The notes under the pieces were generated by a model, which was not told where the DNA came from, made no database searches, and worked only from the letters and a program-made list of their open reading frames with translations. A program made the translations under genes and the position numbers. Shown here piece after piece: positions 11,072-21,307 of a stretch of 64,000 nucleotides of DNA (positions within the stretch are counted from its first letter, which is position 1; every line of letters begins with the position of its first letter). The stretch is from Ichthyophis bannanicus (taxonomy: Eukaryota; Chordata; Amphibia; Gymnophiona; Ichthyophiidae), in NCBI GenBank assembly GCA_033557465.1, contig CM066041.1, positions 153,797,532 to 153,861,531 of the forward strand, given 5' to 3'.

Positions 11072-12539
11072 TGTCGCCCCCACCTGGTTGGGCGTATAGC
11101 CGGGCACCAGGATAGAGTCGCCTTGCTGCCCTAGAATAAGTCCTCCCAATATGGCTGCCAGGAGGGCTGCTGGGATATGTAGTTTCACTTATCCATATTA
11201 GGCAAAAGTAGTTGTGCAGACAAGTGGTCAGGCGAAACAGAGAAATATTTATTTGTTGTGTTCTGGGGTTTCCATCATATTCACAAGTAACAGGCTGAAT
11301 AAACAATAATGGGATTCTTCTCCAAAGCAAAGGTATAACTTTTACAAAAGTATGCACAGGATTACTGGTATCAGCAATAGATAGCTTCTTAGGAACTTGC
11401 TTTCAAAGCTCAGATTATAAAGCTTCTCATGGGCACATTAACTTCTTATGGGAGTGTTTACTTCACAGCTCCTTTATAACAGAAACAGCTTTAAAAATGT
11501 CCACTGAGCTTTCCCTTCAGTTTCAGGCCTTACAGAGCAACAGCTTGATTAACAACGTTCAGCTGTTCTCTGTGCTGCGTCCTTCAATCAGGTAAGTTCC
11601 TTACTATGGCATTCACTCATTCAAACAGGTTTTAAGCTTAACACACTTCTAATTCATTAGCTTTACAATAAGAACACTGCATCTCATCGGAGCTATCTTC
11701 ATAGTCTTCATAGCAGCTTCCTATATCCATTTCCTCAATGGCATCCTCACAACATTCTTCAGAGGGTACCTGGCTGTAGAGCTGACTAGTTTCTTTCTGG
11801 AGCATTTCATTCAATCTCTCTAATAGAACCTTTTTCTGCTCTATTTCTTCAGAGAGCTGGGAGTGCTGACCTGCAGACAAGCTATTGTTTCTACTGCTAA
11901 AGCTTAGCTGGTTATTATAATTATTCCTTCTATCAGGAACTAATTCTCTTAACTTTCTTTCAGGCAGGAATTCTGGAAGACACACTTGCCTTAGTTCAGG
12001 GCCATTTAGTAGCTCTCCTCTTTCCTTGCCAGAGCCATGCTGCTTTCTCTCTGCAGACACTTCTCTCCGTTGTAGCAAACTTCCTTTCTGCTGAGACTGC
12101 CTTGGACCGGTTCCAAGCAGATCCCACTGCTTGTCTTTGAGCTTGAGCCCAGCACTTGTCGTGCCTCCTTGGGCCTCTTCTCCTCTAGCTCCAGTTCCTC
12201 TGGATTCTCTTCCAGGTCCTCTGGGTTCACTGCCACTCCTTCTTCTCTCTTCTCCTCATCTTCCTCCTTCACTTTCCGGTCCTCCTCTCCCTGACTTTCC
12301 AAACACAGGAGTTTTAAACTGCTCCCCCTCAGGGACCACGCCTTTTTCCCAGCACACGTGGGAGCTGCTAGGCTTCACTCCAGCCCTGACGTGCTGAAGT
12401 GGGCGGGGCTTAATGGTGACTGTGCTATGAGTCAAAGGTTCTTGGTTACTGGGGAAACCCTGAATGCTCTCACTCTTAAAGGCACAGAGTTCATTCTCCT
12501 GGCATTCCATAGCCTCTGAACTGCCTTCATCATCACACA
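11072..12539 (-). repeat. LTR (1.47 kb) of the Gypsy-type element
   Basis: On the minus strand it starts TGTGTGATGATGAAGGC right after the polypurine tract AAGGGGGGGAA and ends GGGGGCGACA (plus-strand start tgtcgccccc at 11072). A polyadenylation signal AATAAA lies at 11248-11253 (minus), about 175 nt from its end. It contains a sense-strand open region (about 12500-11640, frame-shifted) encoding Glu-rich protein. Layout and length resemble the lone LTR at 14810-16395. Confidence 0.68.
11638..12302 (-). pseudogene. ORF inside the LTR, Glu-rich, function unknown
   Basis: Two overlapping minus-strand frames, 12302-12006 (MESQGEEDRKVKEEDEEKRE...) and 12078-11638, together span about 210 codons. 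The second contains a predicted helical Gln/Glu segment (QLSEEIEQKKVLLERLNEML) and ends EMQCSYCKANELEVC. The pol frame runs through the polypurine tract up to this region without a stop. The lone LTR at 14810 has an equivalent ORF ending SSSSESEMECGICMLE. I do not recognise the protein; it could be an accessory product or a chance frame. Confidence 0.4.
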
Positions 12540-12550
12540 TTCCCCCCCTT
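12540..12550 (-). promoter_or_regulatory. Polypurine tract of the Gypsy-type element
   Basis: Minus-strand AAGGGGGGGAA directly followed by TGTGTG, the LTR start. It lies inside the reading frame that continues from RNase H (ARNILRGGMCDDE). Plus-strand DNA synthesis of LTR elements is primed here. Confidence 0.7.
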
Positions 12551-14479
12551 AAGATATTACGGGCCGGGGTGTTTTTATCATCACAGCACGTAATTCTCCT
12601 AAAAGAACCAGTATTATCCTCTTCGGATGCGCCTCTAAATGCGTCCGCGTTCTGGTGGAGTTTTCCTGCTCGGTGTACTATCTGAAAATCAAACGCCTGG
12701 AGCGCCATATACCACCTGGTCAACCTAGGGTTGTGGTCTTTCATTTGCCCAAGCCACTTTAACGGGGCATGATCAGTCATGAGCAGGAACTTTCTGCCTG
12801 CCAAATAGAATTTTAGGGACTCCCTTTCAATGGTAGAATAGTTCTTCTCAGCGGGCGACAATTTTCGGCTGAGGAAGAGTACCGGATGCTCCACGCCGTC
12901 GTGCTTCTGGGAGAGCACTGCTCCCAGGCCGGTTTCCGAAGCATCAGTCTGTAAGATAAATGGCAGACTGAAGTCTACGCCCCTCAATACCGGAGCTGTA
13001 CACAGCTCTTCTTTTAGCTGCTCAAATGCCTTATCCGCCTCCCCGGTCCATCGCAGCTGATTCGACCTATTCTTTTTCAGCATATCGGATAAGGGCGTGC
13101 TCTTTTCCGCAAACCGTGTCACGAATCTTCTGTAGTAACCTACCAGCCCAAGGAAACTACGCAACTGTTTCTTGTTGGTAGGTTGTGGGAAGGTCCGGAC
13201 GCTTTCAACTTTGCTCAACAGGGGTTTCACAATGCCATGTCCCACTAATGTGCCCCAGATACTTCACTTCTTGGGCACCAAACATGCATTTCGCTGGATT
13301 CAGAGTCAGGCCAGCCTCCCTCATTGCCTGTAGTACTGCCTTTACCTGAGCCATATGCTGATCCCATCTGGCACTATGGATCACGACATCGTCCATATAC
13401 GCCGTAGCGTACTTTTGATGTGGCCTGAGTACTACGTCGACGAGTCGTTGGCAAGTGGCTGCCGCTCCATGAAGGCCGAAGGGCATTCTTCGGAATTGGA
13501 ACAACCCCTGTGGTGTGCTAAATGCGGTTTTCTGGCGAGATTCCCTGGTCAGGGGAATCTGCCAGTAACCTTTCGTCATATCTAGTGTCGTTAGGTATCG
13601 GGCCTGGCCTAACCGGTCAAGAAGCTCCTCTATGCGAGGCATGGGATAGGTGTCAAACTTTGAAATAGCGTTGATCTTGCGGAAATCGATGCAGAATCTA
13701 AGAGACCCATCCGGTTTCGGAACCAGCACAATCGGGCTGTTCCATGGACTCTTAGATTCTTCGATTACGCCTAGATCTATCATTTCCTTGACCTGGTCCA
13801 TCACCTCCTGCTTCTTCGCCTTGGGCAGTCTATATGGCCGCTGCCGTATCACTTCACCCGGTGGAGTCAAGATCTCGTGCGCGACGAGCCTGGTTTCGCC
13901 CGGCACTGGCGTCAGGACATCAGAGAAACTGTTAATAAGACCCTCCAACTCTTGCCTCTGAGTCCATGAGAGGCCCTCGGCTATCCTGGGTTCAGGCTTC
14001 TTTTGGCAGTCACTTAGCTGGGGTCCAAGGTCGTCCTCCACCTTTTCTTCCACAGTTGCTGCCAAGCCTTGCTGGTCTGCAAATCCTGAGGAACCAAAAC
14101 CCTGGGTTCCCCGCATCGTCTCGGACACCATATCCACCTCCTCCAAAGGGGGAAAGCCTACTCGCTCAAAAATAATTTGTGCAATGCGGTCGCCCACATT
14201 CACTTGAAAATCTTCAGACCCAAAGTTGAATAGCAGGACTTTTACTGCCCCTCTGTAATCGGGGTCCACGACCCCCGCACCCACGTCAAGGAAGTACTTC
14301 ACAGCGAGGCCCGAACGTGGTGCAATTCTTCCATAGCACCCAGGCGGAATCTCCATCTGAAGCGCTGTATTTACCAACGCCTTCCCGTGCTTTGGGATGA
14401 GGATCTCTTCGGCACTGTACAAGTCCAAACCTGCTGCCTGTGGGGTGGCCCTCTTTGGTGCTCGTGCCTCCGGACTCAT
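12551..14479 (-). pseudogene. pol: Gypsy-type pol: dUTPase - reverse transcriptase - RNase H
   Basis: The open frame 14479-13205 (424 codons) begins with a trimeric dUTPase carrying all five family motifs: AAGLDLYSAEE (15-25), PRSGLAVK (54-61), GVVDPDYRG (69-77), GDRIAQIIF (96-104) and RGTQGFGSSG (123-132). After a linker comes a Ty3/Gypsy RT: SPWNSPIVLVPKPDGSLRF, TTLDMTKGYWQIPL (catalytic D at 300), FGLHGAAA, and YMDD at 361-364. A frameshift near 13240 leads to 13245-12256, which carries the RT connection (LRSFLGLVGYYRRF), RNase H (ILQTDASETGLGAVLSQ, LLMTDHAPLKWL) and HQNADAF. The M at 14479 is probably internal to a longer polyprotein. No protease or integrase is seen. Confidence 0.88.
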
Positions 14480-14480
14480 T

Positions 14481-14809
14481 TTACAAAAGCGGAGGACAAA
14501 GACAGGCTTCTTGGGTCATTTGTCGGACAAAATAACAATCTCTCAACGACTAATTTTGTCCCTCCAATGGTGGCAATCATTAGAAAATCTGACAGGAGGG
14601 TCTCCTTTCCATCAACCCCTCTTTCAGGCCACCCTAACAACAGATGCATCACAGGTGGGTTGGGGAGCACAACTGAATGATCTCTCTACCCAGGGCTCCT
14701 GGACTCCAAAGGAGGTTGGTTTACACATAAACCTCCTGGAGTTAAGAGCAATCTATTTAGCTCTTTGAGTGTTCCAAGGCAGTCCTAGTCCAGACGGACA
14801 ATCAGGTAG
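14481..14809 (+). pseudogene. D1 RNase H segment
   Basis: The open frame 14397-14768 contains SDKITISQRLILSLQWWQ and TTDASQVGWGAQLNDLSTQG. It ends INLLELRAIYLAL before a stop, and the following QTDNQ can be read just before the LTR insertion. TDAS..GWGA and the LLELRAI segment are the DIRS/Ty3 RNase H core, matching D2 at 42070-42320. The segment is bounded by the Gypsy-type fragment on the left and by the lone LTR on the right. Confidence 0.8.
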
Positions 14810-16395
14810 TGTGACAACGCACCGCCTAGCCTGTGGCGTAAGCAGGCCAAGGGGATGTGAGCCACACAGTGGGGTGAGTTTAAAAGAGTCCTTGTTAGTG
14901 CTGAAGCCTTCCTACTGTAGTTGTGGAGTGAGTGACGACAGCCAAGGTTGGGTTTCCAAAGTAAGTAATGCTTTATTCATGCATAAGGTATTTGCACAAA
15001 GTATAGCAAAGGACACCGTACAGGACTTACTCCCCCACCACAGAAGTATAATGGTAACCTTCTGTACCAAATAAAAGTTCAAGTGTTTATACAGCTTCTC
15101 CTGATACTTCTCAGGGACACATAAAATATTTACAAACTTTCATCCTTCTTCCAGCTTCATTACTACAACAGGGCTTCAATCTTCTAGTACTGCTTTCTCA
15201 GTATCTACTGGTAATAAAGAATCTTTCTCCTGTTGTACTTCTTTCTAGTGTCAAACAGCTTCCCATAGAAATGGCAATCTCCACAACTCTGGCTTATTAA
15301 TGACTGCCTTCTTGTGTAGGAGCAGTTTCTCTATATTGCCTTCTATTCACAGCTGTACCACATGAAGCTTTGATTCATTCCATTCACTAGAACGCTGCTG
15401 TCTCTCATGCAAGTTCTAGAACATTGGCTTAAGGCTTCTCAGCACTCAATCATCAATTAGGAATACTTATGGTTCTTCACTCTAACATGCAAATTCCACA
15501 CTCCATTTCTGACTCACTGGAACTAGATAATGGAGCACCCAATTCCATTGCTTCCTCTTGGTTCTCAAAGGGTTCCCTTAGCTCTCTGCACGATAGCTGC
15601 CAATTAGCCCCTTGCTGACAAGCAGGTGTGTGCTCCTCTGAACTAGAGCTTAGGTCACGCTGTCTATACCATGGAAATGTTTGCAGCTTTCCAACAGGGA
15701 CTTTTTTTATAGCCCCTCTTCCCTCTATTAACTTCAGGTTTATATTCAGGGTCTGGTTTACCCCTGCCTCTTTTAGCAAGCAGTCTATTGTCAGTTCCTA
15801 TAGACTGGCTTCTCTCAAAGCTATTTACTTTACAAGGCTTAGAAGAGTTTGCTCTGACCTGGTTTTTGCAGCGTCTGCCTCTGGGGAACTCCCCTGACTC
15901 CAAGTCAGTATTCCAGGCTTCTGAATCCAGCTCTGGGTCACCTCCAGGGTTTTCTCTCTCATGGAGCTGAGGTCTGCCTGTCCCTCTTCCTGGACCACTT
16001 GCAGGAACTCTCCCTTCCCTGGTTCTCTCCTTAGTTCCTCTGGGCTCAGCCTTTCTGCTTGCACTGCTCTGTAACCAGTTCTTCTCCAGGCCTTGCTCCT
16101 CGAGGGCTTGCTGCTCCAGTGCTTGCTCCTCGAGCCCCTTCTCCTTACTAACTGCTGCTTCCTGGTTATGAGTGCAGAGTGGCCCAATCCGGTCTGACTC
16201 CTCCCACCTCCCTGATTGGCTATGTCTCTGGGTTAGCCTAGAGCTAGGGTGTGGTTCTTTCCCTGCTCTTCTCTGCAGAGAAAGTTTGTGAGCAGGAAAC
16301 TTAACCCCTTCCTGTCCTGCCTCTCCAAGCATCTGAGGTGACAGAAAGTGATTTAAACCCATTTTCTCCTGTTTCTGGGGCTCTGCCTTGTCACA
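14810..16395 (-). mobile_element. Lone LTR (1.59 kb) inserted in D1 RNase H
   Basis: Bounded by the perfect 8-bp inverted ends tgtgacaa (14810) and ttgtcaca (16388-16395). Flanked by the 4-bp duplication gtag (14806-14809 and 16396-16399). D1 reading frame sequence continues across the insertion (acaatcaggta, then gccatgttctatctgaacaa). A minus-strand AATAAA lies at 14972-14977, about 165 nt from the end, as in the LTR at 11072. No internal coding region follows, so this is a solo LTR formed by recombination between two LTRs. Confidence 0.82.
15477..16362 (-). pseudogene. ORF inside the lone LTR, function unknown
   Basis: Minus-strand frame 16362-15664 (232 codons). It starts MGLNHFLSPQMLGEAGQEGV and contains a short Glu/Gln/Leu repeat (EEQALEQQALEEQGLEK). 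It overlaps 15779-15477, which ends in Ser-Glu-rich sequence and MECGICMLE. Its counterpart in the LTR at 11072 has the same position and a similar acidic Cys-containing end, which argues against pure chance. No family is recognised. Confidence 0.4.
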
Positions 16396-16399
16396 GTAG

Positions 16400-16833
16400 C
16401 CATGTTCTATCTGAACAAGCAGGGCGGGACAGGCTCTCTGTCATTATGCAGCGAAGCTTTATGACTATGGACCCTCGCCAGAGAGCATCAAATTCACCTT
16501 CTAGTGGTATATCTTCCAGGCATTCAAAACCTTTGGGCAGACAAACTCAGTCGAGTACTGCTACCTCACGAGTGGTCACTCCACCTAGACCAGGTGGCAA
16601 AGATATTTCATCTCTGGGGCACTCCAGACATAGAACTCTTTGCAAGTCCACTGAATGCCAAACTTCCCCGGTTCTGTTCCAGGATTCTGGCGCGCAACTG
16701 TCAGGCAAGGGATGCCTTCTTCCTTCACTGGGGTCAGGACTTCCTTTATACCTTCCCACCCATTCCCCTCATCCCCAAAACACTCTTCAATCTTCGGAGA
16801 GACAGGGGTCACATGATTCTCGTAGCACCATGA
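16400..16833 (+). pseudogene. D1 RNase H end and Dam-methyltransferase-like domain
   Basis: The open frame 16504-16833 starts in the DIRS segment YLPGIQNLWADKLSR (RNase H end). It continues with DIELFASPLNAKLPRFCSR, then DAFFLHWGQDFLYTFPPIPL and HMILVAP. The pattern D.FAS..NAK..RF...DA...W....Y.FPP.PL resembles the phage Dam-type N6-adenine methyltransferase domain known from DIRS elements, with FPP at the place of the NPPY/DPPY motif. D2 (42446-42844) and D3 (61632-61907) have the same segment. Activity is doubtful. Confidence 0.65.
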
Positions 16834-16911
16834 TGGCCACGCCAAACGTGGTATTCTCTGCTTCTGCATCTCTTTCAAGCGGCACCTCTGGTGTTAGGAC
16901 ATGCTCCAGAT

Positions 16912-17191
16912 CTCCTTTCCCAGGAGAACGGGACGCTATGGCACCCGAATCCCCAGTCCCTGCACCTCACGGCATGGTTGCTGAAGGCTTAGATCTCCAG
17001 GATTTCAACCTGTCCCAGCAGGTAAAAGATATCCTTCAGGCTTCTAGGAAACTTTCCACAAGAAGATCTTATGCCTTCACGTGGAAACGTTTTACTATAT
17101 GGTGCTCCAAGAGGGGATTAAACTCCCTGCTCATACCCTTAGAATCGATACTAGAGTATCTCCTTCACTTATCGAATTCTGGGTTAAAGAC
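16912..17191 (+). pseudogene. D1 tyrosine recombinase, N-terminal domain
   Basis: The frame of 16338-17225 gives AEGLDLQDFNLSQQVKDIL, then STRRSYAFTWKRFTIWCSKR and ILEYLLHLSNSGLK. This is the core-binding (SAM-like) domain of DIRS tyrosine recombinases, matching D2 at 42840-43040. The true frame is cut at 17191 by the retroviral LTR and resumes near 20193. Confidence 0.78.
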
Positions 17192-17805
17192 TGAAGGTTT
17201 ACTCTGCACCTCCCCTCATCGGTAACTCACCAGGGCTCTTGGGTAACGGATATCCACACACAAAGCAATGAGAAGGAGAATCGGTAAATCAGTAAATAAT
17301 ACACAACACACTTGTATTATTAAAAATAAACAACCAAAGCTTTGGGAGAGCAAACTAAGTTACCACCTTGTTTACTCTGCCATCTTAGCTTTCAGCCATT
17401 TTATTTATAGGTAAATATTCCATTACACAGCATGATTTTCACCTTATTGTTCTACGTCAAGCATTGCGTATATCCATAACATGCATCTCTATATTTCTAC
17501 ATCATAGGTCAATTCTTATTAGCATAGGTCATCATGAAGAGACATACACATATTCCCAGACATAACCTTTTAGACAATTCTAACACTTGCAGTTTGATAT
17601 CTCTGAATCGAGACTGAGAGACTATAACAGGACTAGTGTCTCTGTTAGAAATCTTCAGCCTAGTTATTTCAGCAGAGTCTTTCAAGGTTGTTGCTGAGTA
17701 ATAAGCTCTGGAATAGTGTTAACTCTTTCTTAGAACTGTTGGTAATATAATGTCATTAAGTACCCTAACCATGTACACAGCCCTGTACAGACAAGCTTAC
17801 TTTCA
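17192..17805 (-). repeat. 3' LTR of the endogenous retrovirus
   Basis: 614 bp. On the minus strand it begins TGAAAGTAAGCTTGTC after the polypurine tract and ends AAACCTTCA (plus-strand start tgaaggttt at 17192). The terminal inverted TGAA...TTCA fits retroviral LTR ends. A TATA-like TATAAATAAA lies at about 17400-17410 (minus). Confidence 0.72.
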
Positions 17806-17816
17806 GTCCCTCCTCT
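17806..17816 (-). promoter_or_regulatory. Retroviral polypurine tract
   Basis: Minus-strand AGAGGAGGGAC directly before the LTR start TGAAAG, about 20 nt downstream of the env stop. Confidence 0.65.
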
Positions 17817-17835
17817 GATTCTGTAAAGAATCACT

Positions 17836-19356
17836 TTAAAGATATGGAAACTCAGACATTGATATTAAAGAAGGATTGTAAATAGTTTCTGGGTCAATCT
17901 GTAACATTATTTTAGGGGTCAGTGAATCCACTGATTTCTTACAGCAAGCAGATATTACACAGAGAATTAATGCTCCTAAAATGAGAATCCCCAAAAGGCC
18001 AAACAATGATGCTAACATGCCTTGCAGGGGCCTAGATAATGAACTCCAGAAAGAAGAAACAGAATTAAAGAAATCAGAAAAAGAACTTACATAACTACCA
18101 CTTGAAACAAACGTACGATTTCAAACCTTATCTAATAGGCCTCTTACCACTTTTCCTTCATCATCAAGCATAGCACAACAATGATCAAAAATCAATCCAC
18201 ATACGCCATTTTCCTTCGCTAGGAGGTAGTCTAAAGCCATGCGATTCTGGGCTGCATAAGCAGACATCTTGTCCACTGCACCTTGTAACACACTAATCAC
18301 CTCTGTGAGATCCAGGGCTGTAAGTTCAACAACTGCCTGTAATCGCATAATCTGGGTACCATATTCTCTGGTGGATGCTATGGCTCCAAAAGTTGAGAGC
18401 CAAACAGTACCCGTAAATACATAAATCTGAGATTTAGTTAAAGGACTTGTAGAGTCTACCAATTGCTATGCAGCTGCTATGGCCTTATCCTGAAGGGAAA
18501 CATCCCTTTTTCTTCTTATAGAATTATTCAGGGGTGATAATAAAGTAATATTTTGGTAAGGTAAAAAATGCCACAAGGTATCTAACTGGGCAACATAGCA
18601 AGTACCTGACCAACCTCTGGGAAGTTCCGTATATGCAAGATTATCACACACAAAATAATCTCCTTCTAAAGCCACTAATCCATTCTCCCAAATTGTCAAA
18701 TTGTGGGGACAAGATATATTCTGTATACAATTATTCAAAGCCCATTGAGTAATGCTCATTTCTTTAATTCCTACAGACAGATTAAGTTCCCAGGGATGGT
18801 AATACCCTAACAAGGGGCAACTCCAGTTAGGTATGTCTAGGTCTGAACTAGAGTCATTCAAAGGGTAGCCAGAACTATTATACTGTAACAATTCATAATC
18901 ATGCACTTGGTTCCCTTGAGCTGGCACTAATTGTACTACTGAAATAAAGGAACCTTCTACATGGGTTTTCTTTTTATACCAGATAGAAGAATTATGTAGC
19001 ATTACTATTTTACAGATGTTCCACGGGGTGTCCCCTACCTTTCTCCCTGTACCTTGAGAGATAAAACATATTGGAGGGGACTTTAGAGGCATAGAGCTAA
19101 TTACTCTAGGTTCTGTGTTTGTATGAGGCCATTGTACAGCAGTTAGATTAAAAGCTATATCATGAAACTCTTGAAAGGTTTTAGGCCTAGCCCGTGGTAG
19201 AAACCCATGCTGAGTGGCTGTCACAGTTGGAAGGCAAACAGCACAATTCGACAAATTAAAATGTTTTGTTACTGAGTGTAAATATGACTCAAAAACATTT
19301 GGATATTCCCCATAACATTCCCAAGATTCTAAAATGCAGTACTGCTTCATTAACAA
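17836..19356 (-). pseudogene. env: Retroviral env (SU and TM), two in-frame stops
   Basis: One frame over about 506 codons, broken only by stops at 18466-18468 and 18121-18123. The surface part (19356-18469) has many N-x-S/T sites and a furin-type site RRKR at residues 281-284 (18505-18516). The transmembrane part has a heptad-rich helix (LQAVVELTALDLTEVISVLQ), the disulfide motif C-x6-CC at residues 88-96 of the open part 18462-18121, and a membrane anchor near the end (LLGILILGALILCVISACC). A long hydrophobic stretch directly after the furin site is not obvious. The signal peptide is not clear, so the true start may lie upstream. The ORF is almost free of damage compared with its surroundings. 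Confidence 0.85.
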
Positions 19357-19741
19357 TAATATGCCACAGCACAGCTAGGACCAGATGAGGAAACATTCTT
19401 AACAAACCTCTAAATATCTAAAACTATGAATTAAATGTTCTAAGGAAAAAAATGAAAACACATCTACCCTTTTTAATATGATGAAGATATACACTATAAC
19501 TATAACTACCCCCTAATTCCCAATCTCTTCATGAAGTAGAGGTTAAGTGCCAAAGGGTCATTGCTTATATATATCAGTAAAAACACTAATTCAAACTAAC
19601 TTTATCCACCTAATCAGCAGTATAGATGCTGGACAAAGGTGTTTTGCATAATTAGTCCATTCAAAAAGCACTTAATTATGATAGTCTTTTTCTGCAATAT
19701 CGCTGTTGTAACAATAAGTCTCTGCGTTGCATTCTCTTGAT

Positions 19742-20192
19742 TCACCGATGCAGGGAACCACCTTCTGGATCTTGTGAAGGAGCCTTTTTACACTGTGTAA
19801 GATGTATCCAACGGGAATGTCCTTCCACTTTACAAGCTGAGTATCCCACCAGGAGCACGCAGAATGGACCTAGGAACTTGGGAGCCAGTAGTGTCCTTGG
19901 ATGCGAATTCTTAATCGGGACCCAATCCCCTGGCTTTACTTCCAGATGTGATGATTTTGAAGGAGCATCTTGTTGAGGATTCACCTGCAATAAAGGGGAA
20001 ACAGACAGGACTGAGTGCATTCGTGAGCAATAAGTCAAAATATCGCTGCGCAACAGTTGAGGATCCGGGATAACTGCCAATTCATGTGGAGAAGTAGCTG
20101 GACGTCCAGTAACTATTTCGTATGGTGTCAGGCCTCCCCGAGTACGCTGGGGGGAATTACGCACTGCCATAAGGGCAATTCGGTAAGAGTCC
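19742..20192 (-). pseudogene. pol: Retroviral integrase C-terminus (pol fragment)
   Basis: The open frame 20194-19742 contains RIALMAVRNSPQRTRGGLTP followed by YEIVTGRP, the end of the integrase catalytic core. It then gives PGDWVPIKNSHPRTLLAPKF and a WIHLTQCKKA end, the SH3-like C-terminal domain typical of gammaretrovirus-type integrases. The first few codons overlap the DIRS junction, so the listed start Met is not real. Confidence 0.82.
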
Positions 20193-21018
20193 ATCTTAGT
20201 GCAATTGCAGCTTCTTATAAGCCTCTAGTCTAAATGGACAACCAATTCCCTCTCATCCACTCCTATCAAGATTTATGAGAGGCCTTTTATTAACTAAACC
20301 TCCCATCAAGCCACCACCGGTGGCATGGGATCTAAATCTAGTTCTCGAGCAGCTCATGAAGCCGCCTTTTGAACCTTTGGCCACTACAACCCTTAAGTTT
20401 TTGTCTTGGAAGGTCATCTTCCTAATTGCAATCACCTCTGCCCGTCGCATTAGTGAATTGCAAGCTTTAGTGGCTGATCCTCCTTATACTAGATTTCATC
20501 ATGATAAGGTTGTTCTTTGAACTCACCCACACTTTATGCCAAAGGTGGTTTCACCTTTTCATTTGAACCAATCAATTTATCTTCCTGTATTTTTTCCGAG
20601 GCCTCACGCCTCTAATGCAGAAAGAAACCTTCATACTTTGGATTGTAAAAGGGCCTTAGCCTTTTACATACAAAGAACACAGCAACATAGAAAGTCCTCG
20701 CAACTTTTTGTAGCTTTTGACCCTAGTCATTTGGGACTTACAGTCTCCAAAAGAACTTTATCTAAATGGATTGCCCAATGCATATCCTTTGCTTATGAGA
20801 GTAAGGGTCTTCCTCTTCACGACCATGTCACAGCTCATAATGTGAGAGCCATGGCAGCTTCTATGGCTAATCTCCACTCTGTGTCTATCGATGACATTTT
20901 TCGAGCAGCCACCTGGGCTTCGGTTCACACCTTCACAGCCCACTACTTTCTAGATAAAGCCTCCCATCGGGATGCCTTCTTTGGCCAAGCTGTTCTTCAA
21001 AATCTCTTTCAAGCTTAA
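20193..21018 (+). pseudogene. D1 tyrosine recombinase, catalytic domain
   Basis: The open frames 20275-20520 and 20536-21018 share a frame broken by a TGA at 20518. Visible catalytic residues are R in TSARRISELQAL, H-x-x-R in TAHNVRAMA, and the nucleophile Y in FTAHYFLDK. This is the R...HxxR...Y set of the tyrosine-recombinase family, used by DIRS elements in place of an integrase. Upstream sequence 20193-20275 continues the interrupted N-terminal part, with one extra stop. D2 and D3 carry the same motifs. Confidence 0.85.
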
Positions 21019-21123
21019 ACCAACTCCTACCCACCAACCCTGGTGGGATGCCAGAGATCCATGGGAGGAAGGATTCTCACCTTCGACGGTGGCATCTCCC
21101 TGGCATCTTCAGCTAGGGAGTCC

Positions 21124-21218
21124 CCCATATGTGAGGACTACATTCCTGCTTGTTCCTGGAGATAGCGTACTCACCTGTAACAGGTGATCTCCGGGAACAG
21201 CAGGAATTTAGTCCTCAC
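21124..21218. repeat. D1 internal complementary region
   Basis: Two halves. ccatatgtgaggactacatt...cctggaga is the reverse complement of the outer left terminus (7223-7262). ctcacctgtaacaggtgatc...gtcctcac is the reverse complement of the outer right terminus (about 21440-21490). The halves also pair with each other. This is the DIRS hallmark, a template for joining the two ends in a circular intermediate. Confidence 0.85.
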
Positions 21219-21307
21219 AACCCACCCACCTCCCCTAGGAGTTGTCTCTCTCTCTCTCTTTGACTCTTTCCTCTCTCCCTCTATCCTTTCACTCAGCTAC
21301 AAACTTA

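Larger units (their letters stand above)
11072..14480 (-). mobile_element. Gypsy-type LTR element, 5'-truncated (dUTPase-RT-RNase H)
   Basis: Minus-strand element of 3.4 kb: dUTPase, RT, RNase H, a polypurine tract at 12540-12550 and one LTR at 11072-12539. The upstream half (LTR, primer site, gag, protease) is absent, and DIRS sequence begins at about 14481 directly next to the dUTPase. No integrase is found between RNase H and the polypurine tract. The element sits inside D1 RT, whose core is missing, so the insertion was accompanied or followed by a deletion. The domain layout is seen directly; placement near the Gmr1-like Gypsy clade (integrase upstream of RT) is inference. Confidence 0.8.
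17192..20192 (-). mobile_element. Endogenous retrovirus, 5'-truncated (gamma-like)
   Basis: Minus-strand provirus remnant of 3.0 kb: the end of integrase, env, a polypurine tract and one LTR. The 5' LTR, primer site, gag, protease, RT and most of integrase are absent. D1 recombinase sequence resumes directly at the integrase end, with almost no host DIRS sequence lost. No target duplication is visible. The integrase tail and the C-x6-CC transmembrane protein place it with gammaretrovirus-like elements. Confidence 0.82.

Noticed and set aside
12256..12685. Plus-strand ORFs opposite the Gypsy-type element.
   Set aside because: The minus strand carries RNase H and LTR sequence; the plus frames have no recognisable content.
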